A DNA stretch of 64,000 nt from Leucobacter musarum subsp. musarum (GTDB lineage Bacteria > Actinomycetota > Actinomycetes > Actinomycetales > Microbacteriaceae): contig NZ_JHBW01000063.1 of NCBI RefSeq assembly GCF_001273845.1, positions 1 through 64,000 on the forward strand, read 5' to 3'. The notes beneath the pieces were generated by a model that ran no database searches, was not told where the DNA came from, and worked only from the letters and a program-made list of their open reading frames with translations. This document shows positions 7,236 to 15,824 of this stretch, piece by piece; the first letter of the stretch is position 1, and the number at the start of each line of letters is the position of its first letter. Position numbers and translations under genes: made by a program.

Positions 7236-9794
7236 ATGCTGAGCAGAATTGGATTCACTGGCGTACCCCGAGTCTCTCGCTCGTTGCGCCGCGAGAGACT
7301 TGAGAGCCTACTCTCTAGGGGTGAAGATGCAGCCCTCGTAACCGTGATCGGTCCTCGCGGGTCAGGCAAGACCACCCTGGTATCAACTTGGCTCACTGAG
7401 GTTTGGCGGGAGTACCGCGAAGCCGACGCGACTGGGGTATGGATTTCCCTCGAAAATCTTTCGTTGCACATGGAGTTAATTTGGTCGCGCGCACTTGCTT
7501 CCTTGCAGGTTCAGATTCAACATGACGTTGATATTCTCACCCAACTCAACGACGCACTCGACCTTGCCTCAGACTTCATGCTCGTCATTGATAATTTCGA
7601 GTTGATGCTCGACCAGAGTGCCAACGATCAAATCGAATGGCTGCTGAGCCACAGCCCACGACTAAGGATTTTGCTATTAACGCGCTCGGCAACTGAACTT
7701 GAACACCGCTCACGAATCATTCAGGTTGGAATGTCAGTGATTAGGTTTGAAGATCTAAAATTTACGATCGACGAATGTCAGGATCTATGCAAATTGCGTG
7801 GATGGCCAGGAAGCCGCGAAAAAGCTGCATCCATTATTGGTTATACCAACGGGTGGCCTGCCGCTGTTCGAATACTGGCTGGCAGCCGAACTTCGGACGA
7901 TTCTCTAACAAAAGATAAGGTCTTGAAAGCCTTTATCGAGACCACCCTCGATGAGATTCGTTGTGATGAAGAACTCGCTCTGGCCCTTGAACACGCAAGC
8001 GTCGTTTCGCCCTCCGATGTTAGCTCTCTTCGGCAGGTAATGAACGTGCCCCGCCCTACCGCCAACTCAAACCTCCGGCGAATCGAGCGGAGCGGAACAA
8101 TTGTGTGGAGAGAAGAGGGTCGAAACACGTTTGAGGTCCTCGACCTGATTCGAGACGCCATCTTACGGCTCCTGCCAAGTCAGAAGCCCGAATTGTGGCG
8201 GAGAATGAACTCCCGGCTCATCCCGATTCTTCGCGAGCGTGGAGACATCGTGGGGACACTGCGAGCATTGTTCGAAGTCGGGAACGGAGCGGCAATCACG
8301 GCGTTCATTATCGAAGAATGGGACTATCTTGCCGGCGCCGAGGACTCCAAGGTTGATCGACTTCTTGAAGGTCGATCGTCTCCACTCATCAGCTACTTGA
8401 TCATTTTTCGGAAGGGTTCTGGGGGTCGTGCGGGTTATCTTCAAGAGTTACTGCACGAGCTCGAACTTGAACGCCGCCGTCATCGTGGCAAACCAGAATA
8501 CAAGCTCTACTCCGCTGTACGGGTCGGGCTATTACGCGAACTAGGGCTCTTCGATGCGGCAGCGACGATCGCCCGTGACGCCCTGCGCGACCACGACGTA
8601 GACGCCCCCGAAACCATCTTCATCCAGGGCTACTCAGCATGGGCATGGATGCAGCACGCGCTCGCACTTCGAGATGTAGGTCGCACCGAAGACGCGCGCC
8701 GCGCGGCGCTCATTTCCATAGATCACAGCGCTGGAACTTCAGGATATGCAGGCGTCGCGAGCCAATCCATCCTCGCCCTTATTCAGCTCGCCTCAGGTCA
8801 AGTTGAGCTCAGCAAAAATGCGGTAGCCGACACGCGTCGTCGTGTTGAGGGCATGCTTCCGAAACCTGCCTACCATCTGATCGCTGAGCTCGATATTGCT
8901 TCAGGCATCGCCGCACTCGAACGATTCGATGTGTCTGGCGCAATAGTTGCCGCGGAGCGAACACTCCATGAGTACCGTTCACTTGAGGTCGTTTGGTTAC
9001 GGGTACTACTCGATGGATGGATCGAGAAATTTCAGCTCCGTGGTTACAGCATGGTGCATAGCGTCTCGGATTTCTTGAAGATGGAGACTCCTGTTCTCCC
9101 AGCTCCCCCAGAAGCTCATGCATGGCTGAATGGACTCATTGCAGATGTGCTAATTTCCCTTGGTCGACCTCACGGCGCCGCCCGCCTGTCGGAATCGTTA
9201 ACGCCGAGAAACGCTCGCGACGCTGGTCCGATGTCTCGTATTCTGCTGTTCTCAGGGGAAGAGCGAAAAGCACTTGAGGTGTGCGAACGATGGCTTTGGC
9301 GGACTGAGACCTCTGAACGAACGCGTCTTGAACTCCTTCTCACTAAGACTCTCGTAATCTTTCGAATGGGAGAAAAGGAGTCTGCTCTTGCGGTCTTGAA
9401 CCTGGCAGTCGGATTGAGTGAGACCCATGGTGTCAAGATGCCCTACCTGCTGTTCCCCCTTGTGGAAATCGAGCAACTAATTCAGGAGATATCCGCACAA
9501 CGTGCACCCTGGTTATTGGATGTGCCAGCAGTTTTCTCGTCGTTTCGACGCGTGCCCACCCTTACACAGCGGGAACAGATCGTTTTAGAGCAGCTGCGCG
9601 TCAGCTCTCGACTCGAGGAGATCAGCCGCGAGCTGATGGTATCGCCGAACACCGTCAAAACCCAGATTCGCAGCTTGTACAAAAAGCTGGGCGTTAGCTC
9701 GCGGGCGGACGCACTTCAAACTTCTCTGCACATGGGATTGTTCCCAGAACCTTCGAGCACTGAACACTCTGACGCTCGGAAAATAGAAACTTAG
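7236..9794 (+). CDS. Large ATP-binding LuxR (LAL/MalT-type STAND) transcriptional regulator
   Basis: 852 residues from ATG 7236, with GGGAG five bases ahead. The N-terminal P-loop VIGPRGSGKTTL spans 37-48. An LVIDNFELML segment follows, fitting a Walker B and the NB-ARC/STAND layout. The middle is a long helical repeat region like the TPR-type sensor of MalT. The C-terminus from about residue 776 is a LuxR/GerE DNA-binding domain (LTQREQIVLEQL, then SPNTVKTQIRSLYKKLGV). Family members bind an inducer and ATP, oligomerise and activate transcription. As the only regulator in the low-GC block it is a good candidate to control the neighbouring operon, which is inference. It ends 159 bases before the convergent LCP gene, exactly where base composition changes. 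Confidence 0.9.
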   Translation: MLSRIGFTGVPRVSRSLRRERLESLLSRGEDAALVTVIGPRGSGKTTLVSTWLTEVWREYREADATGVWISLENLSLHMELIWSRALASLQVQIQHDVDILTQLNDALDLASDFMLVIDNFELMLDQSANDQIEWLLSHSPRLRILLLTRSATELEHRSRIIQVGMSVIRFEDLKFTIDECQDLCKLRGWPGSREKAASIIGYTNGWPAAVRILAGSRTSDDSLTKDKVLKAFIETTLDEIRCDEELALALEHASVVSPSDVSSLRQVMNVPRPTANSNLRRIERSGTIVWREEGRNTFEVLDLIRDAILRLLPSQKPELWRRMNSRLIPILRERGDIVGTLRALFEVGNGAAITAFIIEEWDYLAGAEDSKVDRLLEGRSSPLISYLIIFRKGSGGRAGYLQELLHELELERRRHRGKPEYKLYSAVRVGLLRELGLFDAAATIARDALRDHDVDAPETIFIQGYSAWAWMQHALALRDVGRTEDARRAALISIDHSAGTSGYAGVASQSILALIQLASGQVELSKNAVADTRRRVEGMLPKPAYHLIAELDIASGIAALERFDVSGAIVAAERTLHEYRSLEVVWLRVLLDGWIEKFQLRGYSMVHSVSDFLKMETPVLPAPPEAHAWLNGLIADVLISLGRPHGAARLSESLTPRNARDAGPMSRILLFSGEERKALEVCERWLWRTETSERTRLELLLTKTLVIFRMGEKESALAVLNLAVGLSETHGVKMPYLLFPLVEIEQLIQEISAQRAPWLLDVPAVFSSFRRVPTLTQREQIVLEQLRVSSRLEEISRELMVSPNTVKTQIRSLYKKLGVSSRADALQTSLHMGLFPEPSSTEHSDARKIET

Positions 9795-9953
9795 CCGACG
9801 CGATCGTAAGGTGATTACCAGTGTCAGGTGAGTTCGCGGCACCCACTTGAACTCTCACACAAAAGCCAGCATTTTCATCGCCCATGCCAATCATTAGCCC
9901 AATACACGTTCGCTTTAACCTATGACAGAACACGCAATAATCAACCCGATCGG

Positions 9954-11306
9954 TTAGAGCACCGTGCGCCCCTGCGAGCAGGTGACGGTCGCGGCGTTCT
10001 GGCCGGTGATGCCGTCGCCGCTCGCGGTCGCTGATGCTTCGGCCGTCACTGATGCGCCAGCCGCCGCGGCATCGGCGCCGGTTGAGGAATCAGCCGCCGA
10101 CGTCGCGTCGGCGGCAGTCGCACCGCCGCTCGCATTCGCGGCGGAGTCCGAGGCGGCACCAGCCCCGGCATCACTGGTATCGACGCCGCTCGCGTCGGCG
10201 ACTCCCCCGGCGTCGGCTGATCCCACCTGGTCCTCCGTGACGACGCCCTCACCGGTGCCGCCCACCGTGATCGGCGTACCGCTGATAAGCGCTTCGTTTA
10301 ACGCAGACGCCTGCGGTTCGAGGGCGACCAGACGCCCTTCGGCGTAGGGGTGCCGGGCTGTGGGGTACTGCACGAAGGTGATGTTCTCGAGCGCGATGTC
10401 TTGCATCGTGCCGGCCGCCGCCTGCAAGAAGGGCATCGACTGCATATTCGACGAGAGCACCATGTTGCTGATCGCGGCTTTCGCGAGCCCGTAGACCTTC
10501 ACCGGGTCTGACAGCGTTTCGGCGCTCTTGAGTTTGCGCATCAGCGCTGACATGAAGACCTGCTGATTGCTGATGCGGCTCGTGTCGCCGCCGTCGCCCA
10601 CGCCGTAGCGGGTGCGCAAGAACTGCAGCGCTTCGGTGCCCTCCAGCGTGACCTGGCCTGCGGGCAGGTCGAGATCGGTCTTCGGGTCGACGATGGGTTG
10701 GGCGAGACAGACCTCGACGCCGCCGACGGCGTTCGACATTGCGATCACCCCGTCGAACGAGATCTCACCGGCGTACGGAATATCGAGACCAGTGAGCTCC
10801 GACAGGGTCGCTGCGACGCAGGGAAGCCCGCCGCTGTTCAAGGTCGAATTGAGTTGCTGCTCGCTCATCGCGGAGTAGTAGTCGGGTTCGCCATTGGGGC
10901 CGGGGCAGCTCGGAATCGGCAGCATCAGGTCTCGCGGAAAACTCACGACCGTCGCACTCTGGTGGTCGGCGGCGATGTGCAGCAGCAGGTTGACGTCATT
11001 GAGGTTGCCCTCCTCGCCGTCGTCGATGCTCTGACCCGCGCGCGAGTCGGTACCGACGACGAGCACGGTGAGCGGCCCGTCGATGGTGCCCGACGCGATC
11101 TCGACCGGGTCGCCTCCGGGCAGTTCGACGGTATTGATGCCCCCGACGAGACTCCACACGGCGAATGCGCCGACCGCGACTGTGCTGAGTGCAACGGTGA
11201 GGATCGTCGCGACGGCGAAGCGCGCACCGTTCGCCCACGGATTGGACGCGCGCAACTGCCCGTGCCGAACCTGGTCGGTCATCGGGAGGTCTGAGGTGGG
11301 GCGCAT
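9954..11306 (-). CDS. LytR-CpsA-Psr (LCP) family cell-wall glycopolymer ligase
   Basis: 450 residues from ATG 11306, chosen because AAGGGA lies 4-5 bases upstream; in-frame ATGs at 11420 and 11357 have poorer contexts. A short cytoplasmic tail is followed by one membrane segment (about 25-48) and the extracellular LCP domain. The domain shows VVGTDSRAGQ, VSFPRDLMLPIP and FLRTRYGVGDGGDTSR, carrying the Asp and Arg residues that bind the polyprenyl-pyrophosphate substrate. The family transfers anionic polymers or glycans from lipid carriers to peptidoglycan. The last 90 or so residues are a low-complexity Ala/Ser/Asp/Gly-rich tail with one Cys near the end, probably spanning the wall. It is the first high-GC gene to the right of the island. 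Confidence 0.9.
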   Translation of the reverse strand: MRPTSDLPMTDQVRHGQLRASNPWANGARFAVATILTVALSTVAVGAFAVWSLVGGINTVELPGGDPVEIASGTIDGPLTVLVVGTDSRAGQSIDDGEEGNLNDVNLLLHIAADHQSATVVSFPRDLMLPIPSCPGPNGEPDYYSAMSEQQLNSTLNSGGLPCVAATLSELTGLDIPYAGEISFDGVIAMSNAVGGVEVCLAQPIVDPKTDLDLPAGQVTLEGTEALQFLRTRYGVGDGGDTSRISNQQVFMSALMRKLKSAETLSDPVKVYGLAKAAISNMVLSSNMQSMPFLQAAAGTMQDIALENITFVQYPTARHPYAEGRLVALEPQASALNEALISGTPITVGGTGEGVVTEDQVGSADAGGVADASGVDTSDAGAGAASDSAANASGGATAADATSAADSSTGADAAAAGASVTAEASATASGDGITGQNAATVTCSQGRTVL

Positions 11307-11508
11307 GCTGTCCCTTCGCGTGCCGGCGAGCACTGGTCGGTCGATCGCGTGCTCCATGTCTACTTCATGGGGCGGCAGGCACGGGAGCGCACGCGCCGGG
11401 AAGCCAGGAACGGTCGGCACAACCGATCTTCACACGCAAGCATCAAAGATCAGATGAAGGTATGCTGATGCTCGCTTTGCCCCGCGATCTTCTCTGGAAA
11501 GGCCCATC

Positions 11509-12513
11509 GTGCACCGACGCCCCCGCCTGCTCACCGCTCTCGCCGCCGCCGCGATCGCCGCGGTCGCCCTCGCCGGCTGCTCCGGCACTGCCACCGCGCA
11601 GAGCTCCGACGCCGACGCTGCCTGGAGCTACGATTCGGGGGACGGCCAGACGTACACCGCCGACCACGTGCCGTCGCGCATCATTGCGCACGCCTACGCG
11701 GCGAAGGCACTGATGGAGTTCGGCATCACGCCGATCGCGGTCTACGCCGACGGCCCCATCACCGAGGATGTGGGCCTACAGGGCGCCGACTTCGACGGCA
11801 TTCCCGTTATCGGCGAGGAGTGGGGCAAGATCGACGTCGCGAAGGCGGCCGAGCTTGAGCCCGACCTCATCGTGGGCGACTGGTGGCCCGCCGAAAACGC
11901 CTACTCGGGCTTCGAGGGCGGCGTCGAAGAGGAGAGCAAGAAGCTCGCCGACCTCGCGCCGGTCGTCGGCCCGAGCCAGGGCGACTCCGTCGTCGACCTC
12001 ATCGAGGGATACGCCGGGCTCGCCGTCACGCTCGGCGCCGACTCGCAGGCGATCGACGACGCCCGGGCCGAGTTCGATGACGCCCGCAAGAACTTCGAGG
12101 CCGCCAACGAAGAGAACCCGGGAGTCTCCGCACTCGCGATCAGCCCGTGGGACGACAACTACGCGGTCGCCGTCACCGAGTACGCGCCCGAACTGCAAGA
12201 TTTCACCAGCTGGGGCCTCAACGTCATCGACCCTGAAACGCCCGATGCCGACTTCCCCTACTGGGAGACGCTGAGCATGGAGTCGGCCGACACGTACCAG
12301 CCCGACCTCCTGCTCATCGACGACCGCAACGCGAAGTCGGGCGAGCAGATCCTCGCCGACGCACCGATCTCGAAGAGCATTTCGGCCTACGCAGCCGGCC
12401 AGACCACCCTGTGGCCCGCCTACTGGATGCACACCTACAGCGACTACACGGCGCAGCTCAACCGCCTCGCCGACGTGGTGCGAGAGACGGATGCCGAGGT
12501 CGGCGCCCTGTGA
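11509..12513 (+). CDS. Iron-siderophore ABC transporter substrate-binding lipoprotein (FecB-like)
   Basis: 334 residues from GTG 11509, with GGAAAGG seven bases ahead. The N-terminus is a lipoprotein signal with lipobox LAGC near residue 23. The rest is a periplasmic-binding-protein type III fold: RIIAHAYAAKALMEFGITPIAVY, a typical 'P..v..ylp.d' region, ELEPDLIVGDWW, and DLLLIDDRNA near the end. It captures ferric siderophores (or heme/cobalamin-type ligands) outside the membrane. It is the first gene of a four-gene importer whose later starts all overlap the previous stop. No clear DtxR/IdeR box was seen in the 88 bases before it, which also face the LCP gene. Confidence 0.88.
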   Translation: MHRRPRLLTALAAAAIAAVALAGCSGTATAQSSDADAAWSYDSGDGQTYTADHVPSRIIAHAYAAKALMEFGITPIAVYADGPITEDVGLQGADFDGIPVIGEEWGKIDVAKAAELEPDLIVGDWWPAENAYSGFEGGVEEESKKLADLAPVVGPSQGDSVVDLIEGYAGLAVTLGADSQAIDDARAEFDDARKNFEAANEENPGVSALAISPWDDNYAVAVTEYAPELQDFTSWGLNVIDPETPDADFPYWETLSMESADTYQPDLLLIDDRNAKSGEQILADAPISKSISAYAAGQTTLWPAYWMHTYSDYTAQLNRLADVVRETDAEVGAL

Positions 12514-13544
12514 CGCTCGCGCTGCCGCGACGCAGCGCGTCCCTCTCCCGCCGCGCGGGGCTCGCGGCCGGCCTGCTTCCCGCAGCCGCTTTGCTGGTGC
12601 TGCTCGCGGGGGCGAGCATCGCACTTGGTTCGCGTGACGTTGCACCGATCGACGTGTGGCAGGCGATGACGGGAGCCGCGACGGGAGCCGATGCGACGGT
12701 GATCCGCGAGATGCGCCTGCCGCGCACGCTACTGGCGATCCTCGTCGGTGCCGCGCTCGCGCTCGGCGGCACCATTCTGCAGGGCGTGGCCCGAAACCCG
12801 CTGGCCGACTCGGGCGTGCTGGGCATCAACGCGGGTGCCGCCGCAGCGGTGGTGCTCGCCGCGCTGGTGTGGGGTGCGATGCCCGCGGGTCGCTCGGTCT
12901 GGTTCGCGTTCATCGGAGCCGGTATCGCCACCGTCCTCGTCTACTCCGTCGCCGCGTTCGGTTCAGAGGGCGCAACTCCGGTGAAGCTGGCACTTGCCGG
13001 TGCCGCGCTCACCGCGGTCTGCGGATCGATCACCTCGGCGATTCTGCTTGCCGACCCCGACGCACTGAATGCACTGCGCATGTGGCAGGTCGGATCGCTG
13101 GCCGGCCGGTACGCGCCGATTCTGCTGCAGCTGCTGCCGTATCTCGCGATCGGCATCGCAATCGCCCTGTTCGTCGGCCGCCCGCTCAACCTGCTCGCCC
13201 TCGGCGATGACCTGGCGAGCGCGCTCGGGGTGCGCACCGGGCTGACGCGCGCCCTGCTCTTCGCACTCGTGGCGCTCTTGTGCGGCGGCGCGACCGCGGC
13301 CTGCGGCCCGATCGTGTTCGTGGGCCTAATGATCCCGCATCTCGTGCGGCTCTTCACCGGGCCCGACTACCGCTGGATTCTGCCGTATTCGGCGCTGCTC
13401 GGGCCGGTGCTCGTGCTCGGGGCCGACGTCGTCGGGCGTCTGCTGCTGCCGGTCGGCGAGGTGCCCGTCGGTGTGGTGATCGGGGTTATCGGCGCGCCCG
13501 TATTCGTACTGCTGGTGCGTTTCCGCAAGTCGGTGCAGCTGTGA
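12510..13544 (+). CDS. FecCD-family siderophore ABC permease, first subunit
   Basis: 344 residues from GTG 12510, overlapping the binding-protein stop by GTGA; longer upstream readings run inside that gene and are rejected. It has multiple hydrophobic helices of the BtuC/FhuB/FecCD type, with RLPRTLLAILVGAALALGG near residues 69-87, a GVLGINAGA segment and GLMIPHLVRLFTGPD, the loop that contacts the ATPase. It forms the membrane channel together with the next gene product. Confidence 0.92.
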   Translation: MTLALPRRSASLSRRAGLAAGLLPAAALLVLLAGASIALGSRDVAPIDVWQAMTGAATGADATVIREMRLPRTLLAILVGAALALGGTILQGVARNPLADSGVLGINAGAAAAVVLAALVWGAMPAGRSVWFAFIGAGIATVLVYSVAAFGSEGATPVKLALAGAALTAVCGSITSAILLADPDALNALRMWQVGSLAGRYAPILLQLLPYLAIGIAIALFVGRPLNLLALGDDLASALGVRTGLTRALLFALVALLCGGATAACGPIVFVGLMIPHLVRLFTGPDYRWILPYSALLGPVLVLGADVVGRLLLPVGEVPVGVVIGVIGAPVFVLLVRFRKSVQL

Positions 13545-14608
13545 CCGGCGTGATGACCCGAGCGACGGCGTCGCCCGAACGCACCGTGCGCGACGAGCTG
13601 CGGGCGGCCCACGCGCGTGCGCGACGCCGCATCGTCGTCGTCTGCGTCTCGCTCTCGGTCGTGACCGCCGCACTGTTCATCGCCGCACTGATGGCGGGCA
13701 GTCAGGTGCTCTCTCCTGGCGAGGCGGTGGGCGGGATCACCGGAACCGGCACACCCTCGACTGTCTTCGTGGTGCGCGAGCTGCGGCTGCCCCGCGCGCT
13801 CACAGCCGCACTCGTCGGGCTGGCGCTCGGCGCCGCCGGCACCCTGTTTCAGCGTGTGCTCGGCAACCCGCTCGCCTCACCCGACTTCCTCGGGGTCAGC
13901 GCCGGCGCCGGCACCCTCACCGCCGGCGCGCTCGTTCTCGGGGGCGCCTCCGGGCTCGCGCTCCCCGGGTTCGCGCTGCTCGGCGGTTTCGGTACCGCCG
14001 CCCTCATCTACGCGGTCGCGTGGCGGCGCGGGGTGTCAGAGTACCGCTTCATCCTGGTGGGAATCGGTGTCGCGACGTTCGCCGGGTCGATTACCTCGTA
14101 CCTCATTGCTCGCGCCGAGTTCAGCGACGCGCGCGCCGCGCTCACCTGGCTCACCGGGTCGGTGGGGATGGCGACGCCCGAACTCATCGCACTCCTCGCC
14201 GGCACGCTCGTGCTGTTCGTTCCCGTCGGCTGGGCGATCGCTCGGCTGCTGCGCCGTCTCGAGCTCGGAGAGGAGACCGCGCGCATGCTCGGTGCGCGGG
14301 TCGAACGCGACCGCTTCGTGATTCTGGGGGCCGCGGTGGTGCTGGTCTCCATCGCGACGGCGGCCGTGGGGCCGATCGCGTTCATCGCGATGCTCGCCGG
14401 TCCGATCGCGCAGGTGCTGCTCGGCACCGCGGGGCGCAGCATCCTCGCTGCAGCCCTCACCGGTGCCGTGCTCATGCAGAGCGCCGATCTCATCGCGCAG
14501 CACGCCCTCCCCTGGCCGATCTCCACCGGCGTCGTCACCGGCGTCTTCGGCGCCCCCTATATCGCCGCCATGCTCATCCGCACCGCCCGAAAGGCTCAGA
14601 TCCGATGA
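13541..14608 (+). CDS. FecCD-family siderophore ABC permease, second subunit
   Basis: 355 residues from GTG 13541, again GTGA-overlapped with the preceding stop. It is similar in plan to its neighbour: an N-terminal basic stretch, a first helix about 30-52, LRLPRALTAALVGLALGAAG, FLGVSAGAG and about ten helices in total. The coupling segment reads FIAMLAGPIAQVLLG rather than the more usual GLxxPHxxR form, a mild departure in the ATPase contact loop. It pairs with the first permease as a heterodimer. Confidence 0.9.
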   Translation: MTGVMTRATASPERTVRDELRAAHARARRRIVVVCVSLSVVTAALFIAALMAGSQVLSPGEAVGGITGTGTPSTVFVVRELRLPRALTAALVGLALGAAGTLFQRVLGNPLASPDFLGVSAGAGTLTAGALVLGGASGLALPGFALLGGFGTAALIYAVAWRRGVSEYRFILVGIGVATFAGSITSYLIARAEFSDARAALTWLTGSVGMATPELIALLAGTLVLFVPVGWAIARLLRRLELGEETARMLGARVERDRFVILGAAVVLVSIATAAVGPIAFIAMLAGPIAQVLLGTAGRSILAAALTGAVLMQSADLIAQHALPWPISTGVVTGVFGAPYIAAMLIRTARKAQIR

Positions 14609-15441
14609 CCGTCGACCATACGCTCGAAGCCCGGGGGCTCACGCTCGGCTACGACCAGCGCACCATCGTCGACGGCCTCGACCTCATTGTGCCGGGCGGC
14701 GCCGTCTCCGTGATCATCGGCGCCAATGCCTCGGGCAAATCCACGCTGCTGCGCGGGCTGGCGCGGCTGCTCGCACCGAGCACGGGCGAGGTGCTGCTCG
14801 ACGGCACCCCCATCACGCGCGTGCCCTCCCACGAGCTCGCCCGCATCATCGGCATGCTGCCTCAGTCGCCCGTCGCCCCCGACGGCATCACCGTCTCCGA
14901 CCTCGTCGGGCGCGGGCGGCACCCGCACCAGGGCTGGTTCCGCAAGTGGTCGTCAGCCGACGAAGCAGCGGTGGCCGATGCGCTCACCGCCACGCGCACT
15001 GCCGATCTCGCCACGCGCCAACTCTCCGAGCTCTCGGGCGGCCAGCGCCAGCGCGTGTGGATCGCGATGGCGCTCGCGCAAGAGACCGACATCCTGCTGC
15101 TCGACGAGCCCACCACGTTCCTCGACATCAACCACCAGATCGAGCTGCTCGACCTCCTCACCGAGCTCAACGCCGCCCGAGGCACCACGATCGTCATCGT
15201 GCTCCACGAGCTCAATCTCGCGGCTCGCTACGCCGACCATTTGATCGCTATGCGGCACGGACGCATCGTCGCGGAGGGCAGCCCAGCCGAGGTCGTGACC
15301 GAAGAGACGATTCGCGAGGTGTTCGACCTGCCGAGCGAGATCATCGCGGATCCGCAGACCGGGTCCCCGCTCGTCGTGCCCCGGGTGCGCGCTTCTGTGG
15401 CAGAGACGATCCCGGCTCAGCCGAGCACCGGCAGCGCCTGA
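14605..15441 (+). CDS. Siderophore ABC transporter ATP-binding protein (FepC-like)
   Basis: 278 residues from ATG 14605 (ATGA overlap with the permease stop). It has Walker A GANASGKST at 40-48, the signature LSGGQRQRVWIA near 143, and Walker B ILLLDEPT followed by the FLD that is typical of FepC/FhuC-type ATPases. It powers uptake through the two preceding permeases and completes the operon. Its last 25 bases overlap the convergent DUF1801 gene. Confidence 0.94.
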   Translation: MTVDHTLEARGLTLGYDQRTIVDGLDLIVPGGAVSVIIGANASGKSTLLRGLARLLAPSTGEVLLDGTPITRVPSHELARIIGMLPQSPVAPDGITVSDLVGRGRHPHQGWFRKWSSADEAAVADALTATRTADLATRQLSELSGGQRQRVWIAMALAQETDILLLDEPTTFLDINHQIELLDLLTELNAARGTTIVIVLHELNLAARYADHLIAMRHGRIVAEGSPAEVVTEETIREVFDLPSEIIADPQTGSPLVVPRVRASVAETIPAQPSTGSA

Positions 15442-15824
15442 ATCCAAGCGCGCACCGCGCGGTCGAACGACTCCAGCGCGGCTTCGACCTCCGCGTTCGA
15501 AGCGAATGTGATGATCTCGCGGTTGCGGCCCGCTCGGCGTGAACGTCTGCCGACCGACTCAACCGAGATCTCGGCGATGTCGAGGCGTTCTTTCGCGCCA
15601 GTGTGCAGAATGACCTGCAGCTGATCGGGGCGCCGCATACTGAACGTCGCGAAGTCGATGGTGTTCCACGTGAAACTGGGCGCCTGCCACTTCACCGATT
15701 CGGTCACCCGCGCATCTGCACTGAGGATCGCACGGCGCACCGAGCGGGCGCCATCAGCGAGCGCGTGCGGGTTCGCGGCAAACCAGGCCTCGACCTCCGC
15801 CGACCCCGGCGGCGCTTCCCTCAT
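15417..15824 (-). CDS. DUF1801 family small protein
   Basis: 135 residues from ATG 15824, which overlaps the stop of the upstream PQQ-dehydrogenase gene by ATGA, so the two form one transcription unit. The sequence (EVEAWFAANPHALADGARSVRRAIL, then ESVKWQAPSFTWN and FATFSMRRPDQLQVILHTGA) matches the DUF1801/YdhG-like fold. The fold is of unknown biochemical function; some members are linked to iron or stress responses. A parS-like palindrome lies inside the gene at 15662-15677. The 3' end overlaps the convergent ATPase gene by 25 bases. Confidence 0.8.
   Translation of the reverse strand: MREAPPGSAEVEAWFAANPHALADGARSVRRAILSADARVTESVKWQAPSFTWNTIDFATFSMRRPDQLQVILHTGAKERLDIAEISVESVGRRSRRAGRNREIITFASNAEVEAALESFDRAVRAWIQALPVLG
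15662..15677. promoter_or_regulatory. parS-like palindrome (candidate ParB site)
   Basis: TGTTCCACGTGAAACT matches 14 of 16 positions of the parS consensus TGTTTCACGTGAAACA. It is about 43 kb from dnaA, inside a coding region. A distal, weaker parS is plausible, since ParB sites cluster around the origin. Confidence 0.5.

Noticed and set aside
10698..11294. 198-codon frame antisense to the LCP gene
   Set aside because: Long shadow frames are expected in high-GC DNA. The LCP reading has family motifs and a ribosome site; this frame has neither.
11421..11508. Iron-box (DtxR/IdeR) operator before the siderophore operon
   Set aside because: No stretch close to the TTAGGTTAGGCTAACCTAA consensus is visible. 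Regulation by iron is likely on family grounds but not shown by this sequence.
11776..12645. 289-codon minus-strand frame opposite the siderophore-binding protein gene
   Set aside because: Antisense to a well-supported lipoprotein and permease start, with Arg/Gly/Val-rich shadow composition and no motif.
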